This document shows positions 16,186 through 25,561 of a stretch of DNA of 64,000 nucleotides, piece after piece. The notes below the pieces were generated by a model. That model searched no databases, was not told where the DNA came from, and saw only the letters and a list, made by a program, of their open reading frames with translations. Numbering within the stretch: position 1 is the first letter of the stretch; each line of letters starts with the position of its first letter. The position numbers were made by a program, and so were the translations under genes. Source of the stretch: Stenotrophomonas nitritireducens (GTDB lineage: Bacteria; Pseudomonadota; Gammaproteobacteria; Xanthomonadales; Xanthomonadaceae); the NCBI RefSeq assembly GCF_001700965.1, contig NZ_CP016756.1:2718501-2782500 (forward strand), written 5' to 3'.

Positions 16186-17166
16186 TCAATCCGAGCCCAG
16201 CTTGGCCCAGCGTCCGCCCTCGCGCAGCGTCACCTCGAAACGCGCCCATTGGCGCAGCTCGCTGGCGGTGGCATGGCCGATATCGCCGATGCCATCGCCG
16301 GCCACCACGGCGTACACCAGGCGATCGGCAACCGGCCCTGACAACGCCGGGGTTACCGTGACCCGGCGCACGCTCCAGGCGCGGCCGAGGCGGCCATTGC
16401 TGTAGCAGCGGCCGGCTTCGATACGGTCCGGATGCAGGGCATCGCGTTCGGCATGTTGCTTGGCCAGCTCCAGCAGTTCGGTCAGGTTTTCGTCGGTGAT
16501 GTCGACGAACGAATTGAGCTGGCCGATGGCGGCGTGGAAGTCTTCCTGGGTCAGGTCGACACGGCGCTGTGAGGAGGGCACGGCAGCGGTCTGCTGCCGC
16601 CGCCGGTGCAGGTGCACCGGGTAGCGGCGCCAGGCGAAGCAGGCATTGAAGGCGATGCCGGCCAACAGGATGGCGGCGACATTTATCGCCACCGGCGTGA
16701 GCAGGTAGTGGTAGCCGAGCGCATGCACGTCGCTGCCGCCAATCACGGCGGCAAGCGCAGTGGCGCCGCCGGGCGGGTGGATGCAGCGCAGATAGTGCAT
16801 CGCGCCTACCGCCAGGCCCACGGCGAGGGCGCCGGTCCAGGCCTGTTCGGGGAACATCAACTGGCAGCTGACGCCAATGAACGCCGACACCAGATGGCCG
16901 GCAATCACCGCCCACGGCTGCGACAACGCGCCATGCGGTACCGCGAACACCAGAACCGCACTGGCGCCCATCGACGCCAGGAGGATGGCGCCGCCGTGAT
17001 GGTTGCCGAACCCGCCCGGGAAGCACCAATGGGTGAGCTGATAGACCACCGTGATGCCGATCAGCGCGCCCAGTGCCGAGATCCATTTTTCCCCATGGCT
17101 GGTCTGGTTGCGCTCGATGCTCAGCCAGTTGCGCAGGGGGTGCAGGGGCTTGCTGCTGGACGTCAT
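16186..17166 (-). CDS. HPP family integral membrane protein
   Basis: 326 residues. The N-terminal half has four to five membrane helices with the family signature HPPGGATALAAVIGG (about 140-154) and an earlier FGNHHGGAILLASMGASAVL. The C-terminal half (from about 215) is a soluble domain with VDLTQEDFHAAIGQLNSFVDI. HPP proteins are inner-membrane proteins, in some bacteria linked to nitrite transport, but the role here is open. Start ATG 17166 fits family N termini (LHPLRNWLS); starts at 17220 or 17274 cannot be excluded. It diverges from the 17340 gene. Confidence 0.8.
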   Translation of the reverse strand: MTSSSKPLHPLRNWLSIERNQTSHGEKWISALGALIGITVVYQLTHWCFPGGFGNHHGGAILLASMGASAVLVFAVPHGALSQPWAVIAGHLVSAFIGVSCQLMFPEQAWTGALAVGLAVGAMHYLRCIHPPGGATALAAVIGGSDVHALGYHYLLTPVAINVAAILLAGIAFNACFAWRRYPVHLHRRRQQTAAVPSSQRRVDLTQEDFHAAIGQLNSFVDITDENLTELLELAKQHAERDALHPDRIEAGRCYSNGRLGRAWSVRRVTVTPALSGPVADRLVYAVVAGDGIGDIGHATASELRQWARFEVTLREGGRWAKLGSD

Positions 17167-17339
17167 GGCAGTTGATAGGCGAGGGGTTGCCCATTTTGAG
17201 GGTATTTTTGCCTCGCGCATGAGTCCGGATCGGGCCGGTGACCGGTCGCTGATGCGGATTTGTTTGGTGCTCATGGCGTGATTGCGTGCACCGGCATGGG
17301 CAGACGGTAGGATGGAGCGCACTCCGTATTGTTGTTCAC

Positions 17340-18134
17340 ATGATGCTTTTTGGACCGTTGATCTCGTGGCCGTTCCTGCTCCTGGTGATTGTGCTGCCGC
17401 TTGTCGGTGCCGCCATGGCCATCGGCCTGCTGGTGCAGGCCTGGTATTTCCACCGCCATGGCGAGGGCGGATGGGCGAATTTTTTCAACTGGAAGACGCG
17501 GATCAGCACCATATTCGTGCTGCTGGTAATGGTGTGGGTGGGCTTTATGGTCTACAAAGTGGCCCAGTTCAAACGCGAATTCGACGTTGAGAACTGGCGG
17601 CGTTCCAGCCGCGCACAGTTCGTGCTGGATCGTGACTTCCAGTACGGCGAGTTCAAGGTGCCGAAGGGGACGCTGGTCAATCGCCGCGATGTATTCGATA
17701 ACGGCGAGCCGCAACGTCCCCTGGGGTTACGTGGTCTGGATGCGCTGCAGTTCACCAAACCGGTGCGGTTGGCCGGCTTGTGGGTAAGCGCACTGGAAAT
17801 GACGCCCGGGCGCATGCGGCTGGCCACTGACCAGCGCATCAGCCCAGTCTATCACACTGACCCGGAGAGCGGTGATTGGGTGCTGGATACCTCGCGTGCG
17901 TTCATCGACTGCAAGGCCGGGGAGAATGTCTGGTTCAATGCGCCGCTGATCGACTATGACATCCAGGCTGAATTCCTCATCGGTGAGCCCGATGGCGCGG
18001 CAGCGCGCTTCAAACCAAGTCAATGGCAGTTCACCCGTTGTGAAAGCGACTGGGTACCGATGGAGGTCAAGCCGGCGTTCGCCGAGCCGATGCCGGCGGG
18101 AGCGAGCCGGCCGGTGTTCACCGCGCTGGATTGA
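17340..18134 (+). CDS. Hypothetical membrane protein
   Basis: 264 residues with two N-terminal membrane helices (LLVIVLPLVGAAMAIGLLVQ, about 12-35, and STIFVLLVMVWVGFMVYKVA, about 56-75). A soluble domain of about 185 residues follows, probably periplasmic, which repeatedly shows short strand-like segments (FVLDRDFQYGEFKVPKGTLV). No family recognised. The start is uncertain: ATG 17340, ATG 17343 or an upstream start; none has a good ribosome site. Probably monocistronic. Confidence 0.6.
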   Translation: MMLFGPLISWPFLLLVIVLPLVGAAMAIGLLVQAWYFHRHGEGGWANFFNWKTRISTIFVLLVMVWVGFMVYKVAQFKREFDVENWRRSSRAQFVLDRDFQYGEFKVPKGTLVNRRDVFDNGEPQRPLGLRGLDALQFTKPVRLAGLWVSALEMTPGRMRLATDQRISPVYHTDPESGDWVLDTSRAFIDCKAGENVWFNAPLIDYDIQAEFLIGEPDGAAARFKPSQWQFTRCESDWVPMEVKPAFAEPMPAGASRPVFTALD

Positions 18135-18266
18135 AGCTGGGCAGGGGCATCGCGGTTTTACGCAGATTTGATGCGGTTGCAGGCCTGCCGCCATCGCCGG
18201 TTTATGCGGGTGAAGGAAACAATTCCGCATCGCCGCGCAGCTCGCGTGGCCGCCTTCGGAATGCCC

Positions 18267-18962
18267 ATGAAAACCCGCCGTGCTTCGTTGTATCTCGCCA
18301 CCTTTGTTGCTTTCACCGCCAGTGCCGATGCATTGGCCATCGATACCAGCGGCAGCGCCGCACTCACCAGTGATTACGTCTGGCGCGGCTCCACCCAGAG
18401 CCAGGGCGATGCAGCGATACAGGCAGGCTTTCGCCTGGCCGGCGCCAATGGGGCGTACGCCGCTGTCTCCGGTTCCAGCGTAGAGTTCGCGCCGGAAACG
18501 CATGCCAGCAGCGAGCTGGACTTCATCGTCGGCTGGAACGGCAAGCTGGCTGATGCGTGGGCGCTGGATGCCAACCTGCTGCACTACCGTTACCCCGCCA
18601 CCACGGTCGACCTCAACTGGACCGAACTCAACACCACGCTGACCTGGAAGGACAACTATTGGCTGTCACTAGGCTGGTCGCCGCAGGCCTTGGGAACCAC
18701 GCAGGATGGTTTGTACACCCAGCTCGGTGTGCGCATGCCGCTGGCATCGCAACTGCGGCTGGAAGCCGCCGCCGGCTGGTACCAGCTTCAGGATGCCGCA
18801 GGCGGTGGCTACGCGCACGGCCAGGTCAGTGCGATATGGGCGGTAGCTGCCCCCATCGAGCTGCGCCTGAGCGGGCATTTCACCGATCAGCATGCGCGGG
18901 AATTGTTTGGCGAAAACGCTGCCGGCACCCGTTGGGAAGCCGCCGTGCAGGCATCGTTCTGA
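18267..18962 (+). CDS. TorF-family outer-membrane beta-barrel protein
   Basis: 231 residues: signal peptide (MKTRRASLYLATFVAFTASADAL), then amphipathic strands typical of a small barrel. ALTSDYVWRGSTQSQGDAAIQAGF near the mature N terminus is the signature of the TorF/TIGR02001 family of proteobacterial outer-membrane proteins, and the C terminus ends in Phe (WEAAVQASF), the usual barrel-insertion signal. Function in the family is poorly known. ATG 18267 gives the signal peptide directly. Confidence 0.82.
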   Translation: MKTRRASLYLATFVAFTASADALAIDTSGSAALTSDYVWRGSTQSQGDAAIQAGFRLAGANGAYAAVSGSSVEFAPETHASSELDFIVGWNGKLADAWALDANLLHYRYPATTVDLNWTELNTTLTWKDNYWLSLGWSPQALGTTQDGLYTQLGVRMPLASQLRLEAAAGWYQLQDAAGGGYAHGQVSAIWAVAAPIELRLSGHFTDQHARELFGENAAGTRWEAAVQASF

Positions 18963-18982
18963 TAGCCGCCAATGCCTCGGCT

Positions 18983-19245
18983 GTGGGAGCGGCGTAAGCC
19001 GCGAAGCAGACATCAATGAGCAATCACCTGATCTGCGATCTGAAGATCTACGAGCTTCGCGACTGACGTCGCTCCCACAGAAGTGCATTGACGCCGCCTT
19101 TGTAGGAGCGGCGTAAGCCGCGAAACTAAGATCAATGAGCAGATTGCCCGATCTGCGATCTGAACAAGTACGAGCTTCGCGACTGACGTCGCTCCTACAA
19201 GACTGCATGACGTCGCCTTTGTGGGAGCGGCGTAAGTCGCGAAGC
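18983..19245. repeat. 119-bp tandem REP-type repeats
   Basis: GTGGGAGCGGCGTAAGCCGC-like heads occur at 18983, 19102 and 19221, a 119-bp period with a little over two copies. Each unit has an inverted GCTTCGCGACTGACGTCGCTCC arm and a GATCTGCGATCTGAA core. It fills the gap between convergent genes. Confidence 0.85.
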
Positions 19246-19266
19246 TATTGGCATTGAACAGCCCCA

Positions 19267-19539
19267 TCAGCCACGATCCGACAGTGCACGAGCACCGCCA
19301 CTCACACGCTGCACGCGGCTGCCGGCGAAGCTCAGCGTCAGCTGGATGACAGCGATGAGCGCGATGATCATTGATGCTTCACCGCTGCTGCCCAGGAAGG
19401 CCATCAGCAATCCGATCAGCCCCAGGATTGAAACCGCATCGAACAGCAATCGACTGAAGCACCATGTGCAAGCCAATAGCAGTAGATACATCGCTGCGGG
19501 AATCGCGGGTGTTCGGGTCATGAAGTAGAGAATGTCCAT
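19267..19539 (-). CDS. Small hydrophobic membrane protein
   Basis: 90 residues from ATG 19539. Three predicted membrane segments: AAMYLLLLACTWCFSRLLFD, AVSILGLIGLLMAFLG and SMIIALIAVIQLTLSF. The tail is short and basic. No family recognised. A longer version starting at 19575 is possible but adds a polar, Cys-containing N terminus. It diverges from the M23 peptidase gene. Confidence 0.5.
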   Translation of the reverse strand: MDILYFMTRTPAIPAAMYLLLLACTWCFSRLLFDAVSILGLIGLLMAFLGSSGEASMIIALIAVIQLTLSFAGSRVQRVSGGARALSDRG

Positions 19540-19591
19540 GTGCGAGGTGCATGGGCGATGGGTTCGGAGGTGCACAATCTAGCTGCGTTGC

Positions 19592-20293
19592 GTGTTCCCT
19601 CTATGCGCCCAATGTGAAGTGAATTTGAAGTGTTCGCCGTTGAGTAGTGAGGACGAAAATGTTGTGGAAATTCACCGTGACCTCCTGCTAGCTTTCGGCA
19701 TCCAGCAGATATCTATCAGGCGCACTTTGACTTCTCCCGCACGAATCACGCCATTGCGAGCGACAGGTTTCCTCCTGATGCTGGCAGCACTGGCATTGGC
19801 CGCCAGCTGGCTTTGGCAGCAGCCCTTTTCGGTTGTCGCCCGCGAGAGCTGGAAGCTCTCCCGCTTGCCGCCGCCAACGGCCATCGTGGTGCCGGTGCAA
19901 GGCATCAAGCCGCGGCAGATCGCCGATACCTTCGGCGCGCCACGCGGGCGTGATCGCAAACACCATGGCGTCGACATCTTCGCCAAGCGCGGTACGCCAG
20001 TGCTCGCGGCCACAGCTGGCGTGGTGGCGGCTGTGCGCGATAGTGGCCTGGGCGGGCGCCAGGTGTGGCTGATCGGTCCCGCCGGGCAACGCCACTACTA
20101 CGCGCACCTGCAGGACTGGGTGCCGGGGCTGGCCTACGGGCGCGTTGTCCAGGCGGGCGATGTGCTGGGCTTTGTCGGTGACAGCGGCAATGCGCGCGGC
20201 ACGCCGCCACACCTGCACTACGGCATCTACGCGGGCGACGGCCCGTTCGACCCGTTGCCGCTGATGCATGCAGGCCAGCCGCGCAAGCGGTAA
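19592..20293 (+). CDS. M23/LytM-family peptidase, membrane anchored
   Basis: Up to 233 residues. After a membrane anchor ([19 protein letters not shown]) comes a linker and a LytM domain with the zinc ligands H and D in HHGVDIFA and the HLHYG motif, both intact. Such enzymes cut cross-links of peptidoglycan or activate amidases in the periplasm. The start is uncertain: GTG 19592 gives an odd 60-residue N terminus, while TTG 19727, with AGG upstream, starts just before the anchor and is more typical. It is followed after 47 bp by bioA, but no functional link is expected. Confidence 0.8.
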   Translation: MFPLCAQCEVNLKCSPLSSEDENVVEIHRDLLLAFGIQQISIRRTLTSPARITPLRATGFLLMLAALALAASWLWQQPFSVVARESWKLSRLPPPTAIVVPVQGIKPRQIADTFGAPRGRDRKHHGVDIFAKRGTPVLAATAGVVAAVRDSGLGGRQVWLIGPAGQRHYYAHLQDWVPGLAYGRVVQAGDVLGFVGDSGNARGTPPHLHYGIYAGDGPFDPLPLMHAGQPRKR

Positions 20294-20340
20294 GGTACGC
20301 CCCCTGCAAGCCGCGCTGCCGCGGCGTGAAGCGCCCAACA

Positions 20341-21633
20341 ATGCTGATTGATCAATTCGACCGTGAACACCTGTGGCACCCCTATAGCGCTCTGGGCAGC
20401 CCGGTGCCGGTGCTGAAGGTTGCGCGCGCCGATGGCGTGCTGCTGCAGCTGGAAGACGGCACCCAGCTGATCGATGGCATGGCCTCATGGTGGTGCGCCA
20501 TTCATGGTTACAACCATCCGCAGCTGAACCAGGCCGTGGTTGAACAGCTGGGGCGCATGTCGCATGTGATGTTTGGTGGGCTCACCCATGAGCCGGCCAT
20601 CGCCCTGGGCAAGCAGCTGCTGCAGATCGTGCCCAAGGGGCTGGATGCGATCTTCTACGCCGACTCCGGTTCGGTATCGGTCGAAGTAGCACTGAAGATG
20701 GCGGTGCAGTACCAAGCCGCACGCGGCAAGCCCGGCAAGACCAACATCGCCACCACCCGCTCCGGCTACCACGGCGATACCTGGAACGCGATGTCGGTCT
20801 GCGATCCGGTCACCGGCATGCACGGTCTGTTTGGTGCCTCGCTGCCGTCGCGTTGTTTTGTTCCCGCCCCGCAGACGCGCTTCGGCGATGACTGGGACCC
20901 CGCCGATATCGCGCCGGTTGCGCAGCTGTTTGCCGAGCGCGCCGATCAGCTGGCCGCCTTCATCATCGAGCCGGTGGTGCAGGGCGCCGGTGGCATGCGC
21001 TTCTATCATCCGCAGTATCTGCGTGAGCTGGCGCAGCTGTGCCGTGCGCACGACGTGCTGCTGATCTGCGACGAGATCGCCACCGGCTTCGGCCGCAGCG
21101 GGCGCCTGTTCGCCTGCGAGCACGCCGGCATCAGCCCGGACATCCTGTGCATCGGCAAGGCATTGACCGGTGGTTACATGACCCTGGCCGCCACGCTGTG
21201 CACGCGTGAGGTGGCCGACGTGATCGCCAGCGCCGAACCGGGCGTGTTCATGCACGGGCCGACCTTCATGGCCAACCCGCTGGCCTGTGCGGTGGCCTTG
21301 GCGTCGGTGCAGCTGTTGTTGGCGCAGGATTGGCAAGGCAGAGTGGCGGCGGTTGAAGGCCAGCTTGAACAGGGCCTGGCGCCTGCACGCGTGTTGCCGC
21401 AGGTTGCCGATGTACGCGTGCTTGGCGCCATCGGGGTAATCGAGTTGAAGGCTGGTCTGCGCCTGGAACGCATCCAGCAGCGGATGCTGGAACACGGCAT
21501 ATGGATCCGCCCGTTTGGCCGGCTGGTCTATGTGATGCCGCCATTTGTGATTGACGATGCACAGCTGCAGCAGTTGTGCGCAGGCATGGTTGCGCTGGTC
21601 ACCAGCCTGCAGGAAGAGGATATGCGCGCATGA
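20341..21633 (+). CDS. bioA: Adenosylmethionine-8-amino-7-oxononanoate aminotransferase BioA
   Basis: 430-residue PLP enzyme making 7,8-diaminopelargonic acid from KAPA with S-adenosylmethionine as amino donor, in biotin synthesis. Signatures: [12 protein letters not shown] at the N terminus, [29 protein letters not shown], the PLP-aspartate region [13 protein letters not shown] and the Schiff-base lysine K273 in [12 protein letters not shown]. Length equals the family norm. It overlaps bioD by four bases (ATGA), so the two are translated together. Start ATG 20341 rather than an in-frame GTG five codons earlier. Confidence 0.96.
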   Translation: MLIDQFDREHLWHPYSALGSPVPVLKVARADGVLLQLEDGTQLIDGMASWWCAIHGYNHPQLNQAVVEQLGRMSHVMFGGLTHEPAIALGKQLLQIVPKGLDAIFYADSGSVSVEVALKMAVQYQAARGKPGKTNIATTRSGYHGDTWNAMSVCDPVTGMHGLFGASLPSRCFVPAPQTRFGDDWDPADIAPVAQLFAERADQLAAFIIEPVVQGAGGMRFYHPQYLRELAQLCRAHDVLLICDEIATGFGRSGRLFACEHAGISPDILCIGKALTGGYMTLAATLCTREVADVIASAEPGVFMHGPTFMANPLACAVALASVQLLLAQDWQGRVAAVEGQLEQGLAPARVLPQVADVRVLGAIGVIELKAGLRLERIQQRMLEHGIWIRPFGRLVYVMPPFVIDDAQLQQLCAGMVALVTSLQEEDMRA

Positions 21634-22280
21634 GCGGCAGGATCGTATTTGTCAGTGGCATCGATACCGAGATCGGCAAGACCGTGGTCACGGGTTGGCT
21701 GGCGCAGCAATGGGCGGCGCAGGGCGAGGACGTGATCACCCAGAAGCTGGTGCAGACCGGTTGCGTGGGTGCCTCCGATGACATCCTGCTGCATCGGCGG
21801 ATCATGGGTACCGGCCTGTTTGAAGAGGACCGTGACGGCACCACGATGCCGGCATTGTTCGCCTACCCGGCATCGCCGCACCTGTCCGCGCGGCTGGAGC
21901 AGCGACCACTGGATCTTGCCGCGATCGAAGCGGCGACCGCACGCCTGTGCGAGCGCTACGAGACCGTGCTGATCGAAGGCGCCGGTGGTTTGATGGTGCC
22001 GTTGACCGAGCAGTTGCTGACGATTGATTACGTCGCAGGAAAGGGCTGGCCGGTGCTGCTGGTCACCTCGGGACGGCTGGGTTCGATCAATCACACTCTG
22101 TTGTCGCTGGAGGCGTTGGCCGCGCGTGGCATCACCTTGCACGGCATTGCCTGGAACAGCCGCGATGACAGCAGTGACGAGGTGATCGCGGCTGACAGCC
22201 GAGGCTTTATTCGAGATTGGGTTCTGTCGCGGTTCCCGGAAGCTGTCTGGTATGACGTGCCAAGGATTGATCTGGGGTGA
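21630..22280 (+). CDS. bioD: ATP-dependent dethiobiotin synthetase BioD
   Basis: 216 residues. Closes the ureido ring of dethiobiotin from DAPA, CO2 and ATP. P-loop [12 protein letters not shown] (about 5-16), the K37-region [18 protein letters not shown], and the C-terminal [10 protein letters not shown] segment are present. The enzyme looks complete. The last 43 codons are odd: a second, more GC-rich copy of this 3' end lies downstream at 22737-22864, identical over 37 bases and then diverging at many third positions. The 3' end of this gene may therefore have been replaced by an incoming segment. Confidence 0.95.
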   Translation: MSGRIVFVSGIDTEIGKTVVTGWLAQQWAAQGEDVITQKLVQTGCVGASDDILLHRRIMGTGLFEEDRDGTTMPALFAYPASPHLSARLEQRPLDLAAIEAATARLCERYETVLIEGAGGLMVPLTEQLLTIDYVAGKGWPVLLVTSGRLGSINHTLLSLEALAARGITLHGIAWNSRDDSSDEVIAADSRGFIRDWVLSRFPEAVWYDVPRIDLG

Positions 22281-22434
22281 AGCGCGGGAACCGTGTGCCC
22301 CCTTTGCTGGTGAAAGGCAGCGTTGCATTCATTGGTGAAAGAGCAGGGAGGGGATGGAGCAGTGGCCGAATTTCGGGCTCATTCCGGGTTGCCAGTCATC
22401 TATGATGTAGCCTCCAGACAGGAAGGAGCCTGAC

Positions 22435-22725
22435 ATGACATTTGCTTTCCCTGCGTTCCATGAGGAGATACTGGAGCGCGATCACACGTCGGATAATATC
22501 GAGGCGGCGATGCGTCGTAACGGCTGGAAAGGCATCCAGAAGACAGCGACAGGCATACGTTGTGCGGTTTCATTCAATCTGTGGTCATTTGGCGAGACGA
22601 TCGAAGTGACCTGCGAAGACCGCCGGACCGTGCTCCGGAGCAATTGCGTATTGCCCACCCAATGCATGGACTGGGGCAAGAACCGGCGCAACATCACGAA
22701 CCTGGTTGCTGCGCTGGAGCGTTGA
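22435..22725 (+). CDS. Small hypothetical protein within bioD-flanked insertion
   Basis: 96 residues, no signal peptide or membrane segment: MTFAFPAFHEEILERDHTSD and a small beta-rich centre (IRCAVSFNLWSFGETIEVTC). Ribosome site AGGAAGGAG with good spacing. The sampled base composition is about 50% GC, lower than the neighbours. It sits between the bioD gene and a duplicate of the bioD 3' end, so it appears to have arrived on a small inserted segment. No family recognised; immunity-like or phage-type small proteins are possible but unsupported. Confidence 0.65.
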   Translation: MTFAFPAFHEEILERDHTSDNIEAAMRRNGWKGIQKTATGIRCAVSFNLWSFGETIEVTCEDRRTVLRSNCVLPTQCMDWGKNRRNITNLVAALER

Positions 22726-22736
22726 TGCGCGCTGCC

Positions 22737-22864
22737 GGAACAGCCGCGATGACAGCAGTGACGAGGTGATCGCCGCCGACAGCCGCAGCTTCATCCGCGA
22801 CTGGGTACTGCAGCGCTTCCCCGATGCGGCCTGGTATGACGTGCCGCGGATTGATCTGGGCTGA
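22737..22864 (+). pseudogene. Duplicate of the bioD 3' end
   Basis: 127 bases read in frame as [18 protein letters not shown] and on to [10 protein letters not shown], the same C terminus as BioD. Bases 22737-22773 equal 22153-22189 exactly; beyond that many synonymous differences appear, and this copy has the GC-rich codon use of the surrounding genome. It has no start or upstream gene part. It may be the ancestral 3' end displaced by the insertion. Confidence 0.85.
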
Positions 22865-22880
22865 TTGAGTTCGTGGCGAA

Positions 22881-23005
22881 AAGCACCCCTCCCCAACCCT
22901 CCCCTGCGCGTTGCGCAAGGGAGGGGGCGGATCGGCGCTACTGACGCTGTTGCTCGTGCTCCCTCCCTTTGCCGAAGGCAAGGGGAGGGTTGGGGAGGGG
23001 TGCTT
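22881..23005. repeat. MITE-like element with 25-bp perfect terminal inverted repeats
   Basis: AAGCACCCCTCCCCAACCCT plus CCCCT (22881-22905) is the exact reverse complement of 22981-23005. Inner parts also pair (CCCTGCGCGTTGCGCAAGGG). The 125-bp element lies just before the dehydrogenase gene's stop and belongs to the same family as the segments at 4045, 30236 and 60499. Confidence 0.85.
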
Positions 23006-23032
23006 CTGCCCCTGCTTCAGCCATTAAGGACC

Positions 23033-25441
23033 TTACTTCTTCAACTTGTAAGCCAACACATAATCGCCGGCCTTGGTTCCCGTAGAGCCGTGCCCGCCAG
23101 CCACCAGCAGCACCATCTGCTCGCCCTGGCTGTTGAGGTAGGTCATTGGCGTTGCCTGTCCGCCGGCGGGAATACGTACATCCCACAGCACCTTGCCGGT
23201 GGCCAGGTCGTAGGCGCGGAAGTTGTCGTCGGTGGCTGCGCTCATGAAGGCCACGCCGGTGGAAGTCAGCATCGGTCCGCCAATGCCTGGCACACCGATG
23301 CGGATCGGCAGCGGGATCGGTGACAGGTCGCGGATGGTGCCGTTGCGGTGCTGGTAGGCGATCTTGCCGGTACGCAGGTCGGCGGCGGCGATCGTGCCCC
23401 ACGGCGGCACATGGCAGGGCACGCCTATCGGCGACATGAACGGCCCCATCTCCACCGCGTATTCGGCGCCCTTGTTCTCGTTGAGGCCGTGCTCGCCCTT
23501 GTTCATCGCGCGGCCGCGGGTTTCATTCTTGGGCACCAGCTTGGACACGAAGGCCAGGTAGGTCGGCATGCCGAACATCACCTGCCGCTGCGGGTCCACT
23601 GCCACGCTGCCCCAGTTGAAGGTGCCGAAGTTGCCCGGGTAGACCAGGCTGCCCTGCAGCGTCGGCGGGGTATAGCGGCCGTCGTAGCGCAGCTGCCGGA
23701 ACTGGATGCGGCACAGCATCTGGTCGATCAGGCTCGCCCCCCACATGTCGGCCTCGCGCAGCGGCTTGGGTTCAAAGCTCAGCGCGGAGGCGGGCTGGGT
23801 GGGCGCGGCGTGCTGGCCGGGAATATCCACGTACTGCGGCGCGGTGCGCTCGCTGATCGGCAGCAGCGGCTTGCCGTCGCGGCGGTCCAGCACGTAGACG
23901 TCACCCTGTTTGGTTGGCTGCACCAGCGCCGGTACGCGGCCCTGTGGCAGGTCCAAGTCGAGCAGCACCGGTTGCGCCGGGGTGTCCATGTCCCACAGGT
24001 CGTGATGCACGAACTGCTGCACCCAGCGCACCTGGCCGCTGCTGAGATCCAGCGCCACCACCGACGATGCGTAGGTTTCCTCGGCCGGGCTGCGGTACAT
24101 GCCGAGCTGGTCGGGGGTGCGGTTGCCCATCGGGAAGTAGGCCAGGCCCAGGGCTTCGTCAGCACTGGCCACCGACCAGCTGTTCGGCGAGCTGGGGGTG
24201 TAGACCTGGTTGGGATTGTTCGGGTCCAGCGGCGCGGTCTGGGTGGGGTTGCCCGAATCCCAGTTCCATAGCAGCTGGCCGCTGTGCACGTCGTAGGCGC
24301 GGATCACGCCGGAAGGCGAGTTGATCGCATAGTCGTCGTTGACCGCGCCGGCGACGATGACCTTGCCGCCGGCCACCAGCGGCGGCGAGGTGGAGTAGTA
24401 GTAACCGGCCTGCTTGAACGGCATGTTGTGCAGCAGGTCGAGCACGCCGTTGTTGCCGAAGTCGCTGCAGTGCTCGCCGGTCTGTGCATCCAGTGCGTGC
24501 AGCTTGGCATCGGCGCTGGGCAGGAACACCCGGCTGCTGCAGGCATGGCCGGTTGCGGGCACGGCGGCCGGTGCAGGTGCGGCGGTTGTGGAGGCGGTGG
24601 CGGTCAGGGTGGCCGGCGTTGTTGCGGCAGCTGCGCCGGTGGGCTCGGTGTAGTACGAAAGCCCACGGCAGGTCTGGTGCTGGCGCTGCGGCTCCATGCC
24701 GGCGGCGGGGTCGAACTTCCACAGCACCTTGCCGGTATCGGCGTCCAGCGCGAAGGCAAGGCTGTGCGGCGTGCACAGGTAGAGCATGTTGCCGATCTTC
24801 AGCGGGGTGACCTCGTAGGTGGTCTCACCCACGTCCTGCGGCAGCCGCACGTCACCGGTCTGCATCTGCCAGGCCAGCTGCAGCTGGCCGACATTGGCCG
24901 GGGTGATCTGCGCCAGCGGCGAGTAGCGCTGGCCGTAGCCGCTGCGGCCGTAGGCCTGCCACTCGCCGTCCGGCTGCGGGCTGTCGCCCAGCGCCGGGTT
25001 GGCGTTGACGATGTCCATCGGCAGGGTTCCGTCCATCTCGTGCAGGTGACGCGGGATGCCGGCCAAGGCAACCGCCGCCACCGCCAGCGAGGCCAGCAGC
25101 ACCGGCCAGCCGGCCGGCCCGGTATAGCCACGCGGGCTGGAGCGGCGCGCGGCCGGCAAGGCCATCAGCAGGCCCAGCAGCACCGGCACACCCAGGCGGG
25201 TGGCCAGCGGCCACCAGTACAGGCCGGCTTCCCACAGCGACCAGCCCAGCAGCACCAGCAACCAGCCGGCGTACAGCCAGGTGGGCCAGCGCCGGTGGCG
25301 CCACAGGCCCCAGGCAACGATCAGCAGCAGTACGCCGCTGAACAGGTAGAACGGGCTGCCGTGCAGCGCCAGCAGCCAGCCGCCACCCACGGCCAGGGCC
25401 AGCCCGAACAGGCTCGTCAACAACAAGGTCAGAAAACGCAT
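23033..25441 (-). CDS. gcd: Membrane-bound PQQ-dependent dehydrogenase (glucose/quinate/shikimate family)
   Basis: 802 residues. Five membrane helices at 1-145 (quinone-side anchor) precede an eight-bladed propeller with the family stretches DGEWQAYGRSGYGQRYSPL, TCRGLSYY, FLPSADAKLHALDAQTGE and WDMDTPAQPVLLDLDL. It oxidises sugars or hydroxy-acids in the periplasm with PQQ and Ca and passes electrons to ubiquinone. Between TCRGLSYY and HACSSRVFLPSADAK an Ala/Thr/Pro-rich stretch of about 35 residues replaces the usual short loop. ATG 25441 follows GGGGGAC. No PQQ synthesis genes are in the window. Glucose versus quinate cannot be told from sequence reading; the symbol is provisional. Confidence 0.88.
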   Translation of the reverse strand: MRFLTLLLTSLFGLALAVGGGWLLALHGSPFYLFSGVLLLIVAWGLWRHRRWPTWLYAGWLLVLLGWSLWEAGLYWWPLATRLGVPVLLGLLMALPAARRSSPRGYTGPAGWPVLLASLAVAAVALAGIPRHLHEMDGTLPMDIVNANPALGDSPQPDGEWQAYGRSGYGQRYSPLAQITPANVGQLQLAWQMQTGDVRLPQDVGETTYEVTPLKIGNMLYLCTPHSLAFALDADTGKVLWKFDPAAGMEPQRQHQTCRGLSYYTEPTGAAAATTPATLTATASTTAAPAPAAVPATGHACSSRVFLPSADAKLHALDAQTGEHCSDFGNNGVLDLLHNMPFKQAGYYYSTSPPLVAGGKVIVAGAVNDDYAINSPSGVIRAYDVHSGQLLWNWDSGNPTQTAPLDPNNPNQVYTPSSPNSWSVASADEALGLAYFPMGNRTPDQLGMYRSPAEETYASSVVALDLSSGQVRWVQQFVHHDLWDMDTPAQPVLLDLDLPQGRVPALVQPTKQGDVYVLDRRDGKPLLPISERTAPQYVDIPGQHAAPTQPASALSFEPKPLREADMWGASLIDQMLCRIQFRQLRYDGRYTPPTLQGSLVYPGNFGTFNWGSVAVDPQRQVMFGMPTYLAFVSKLVPKNETRGRAMNKGEHGLNENKGAEYAVEMGPFMSPIGVPCHVPPWGTIAAADLRTGKIAYQHRNGTIRDLSPIPLPIRIGVPGIGGPMLTSTGVAFMSAATDDNFRAYDLATGKVLWDVRIPAGGQATPMTYLNSQGEQMVLLVAGGHGSTGTKAGDYVLAYKLKK

Positions 25442-25561
25442 GGCGTCCCCCGCAGGTACAGAAGATGTACCCATGCTGCGCCCAGTCATGTCTGCATGGC
25501 GTCACGCGCGCTGTTAACAATCCCGCCGTAGAATCACGGTCTTGTCGAGCGGGGAGTGAGC

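Noticed and set aside
22737..22864. Second functional bioD gene
   Set aside because: Only the last 42 codons or so are present, without start or P-loop.
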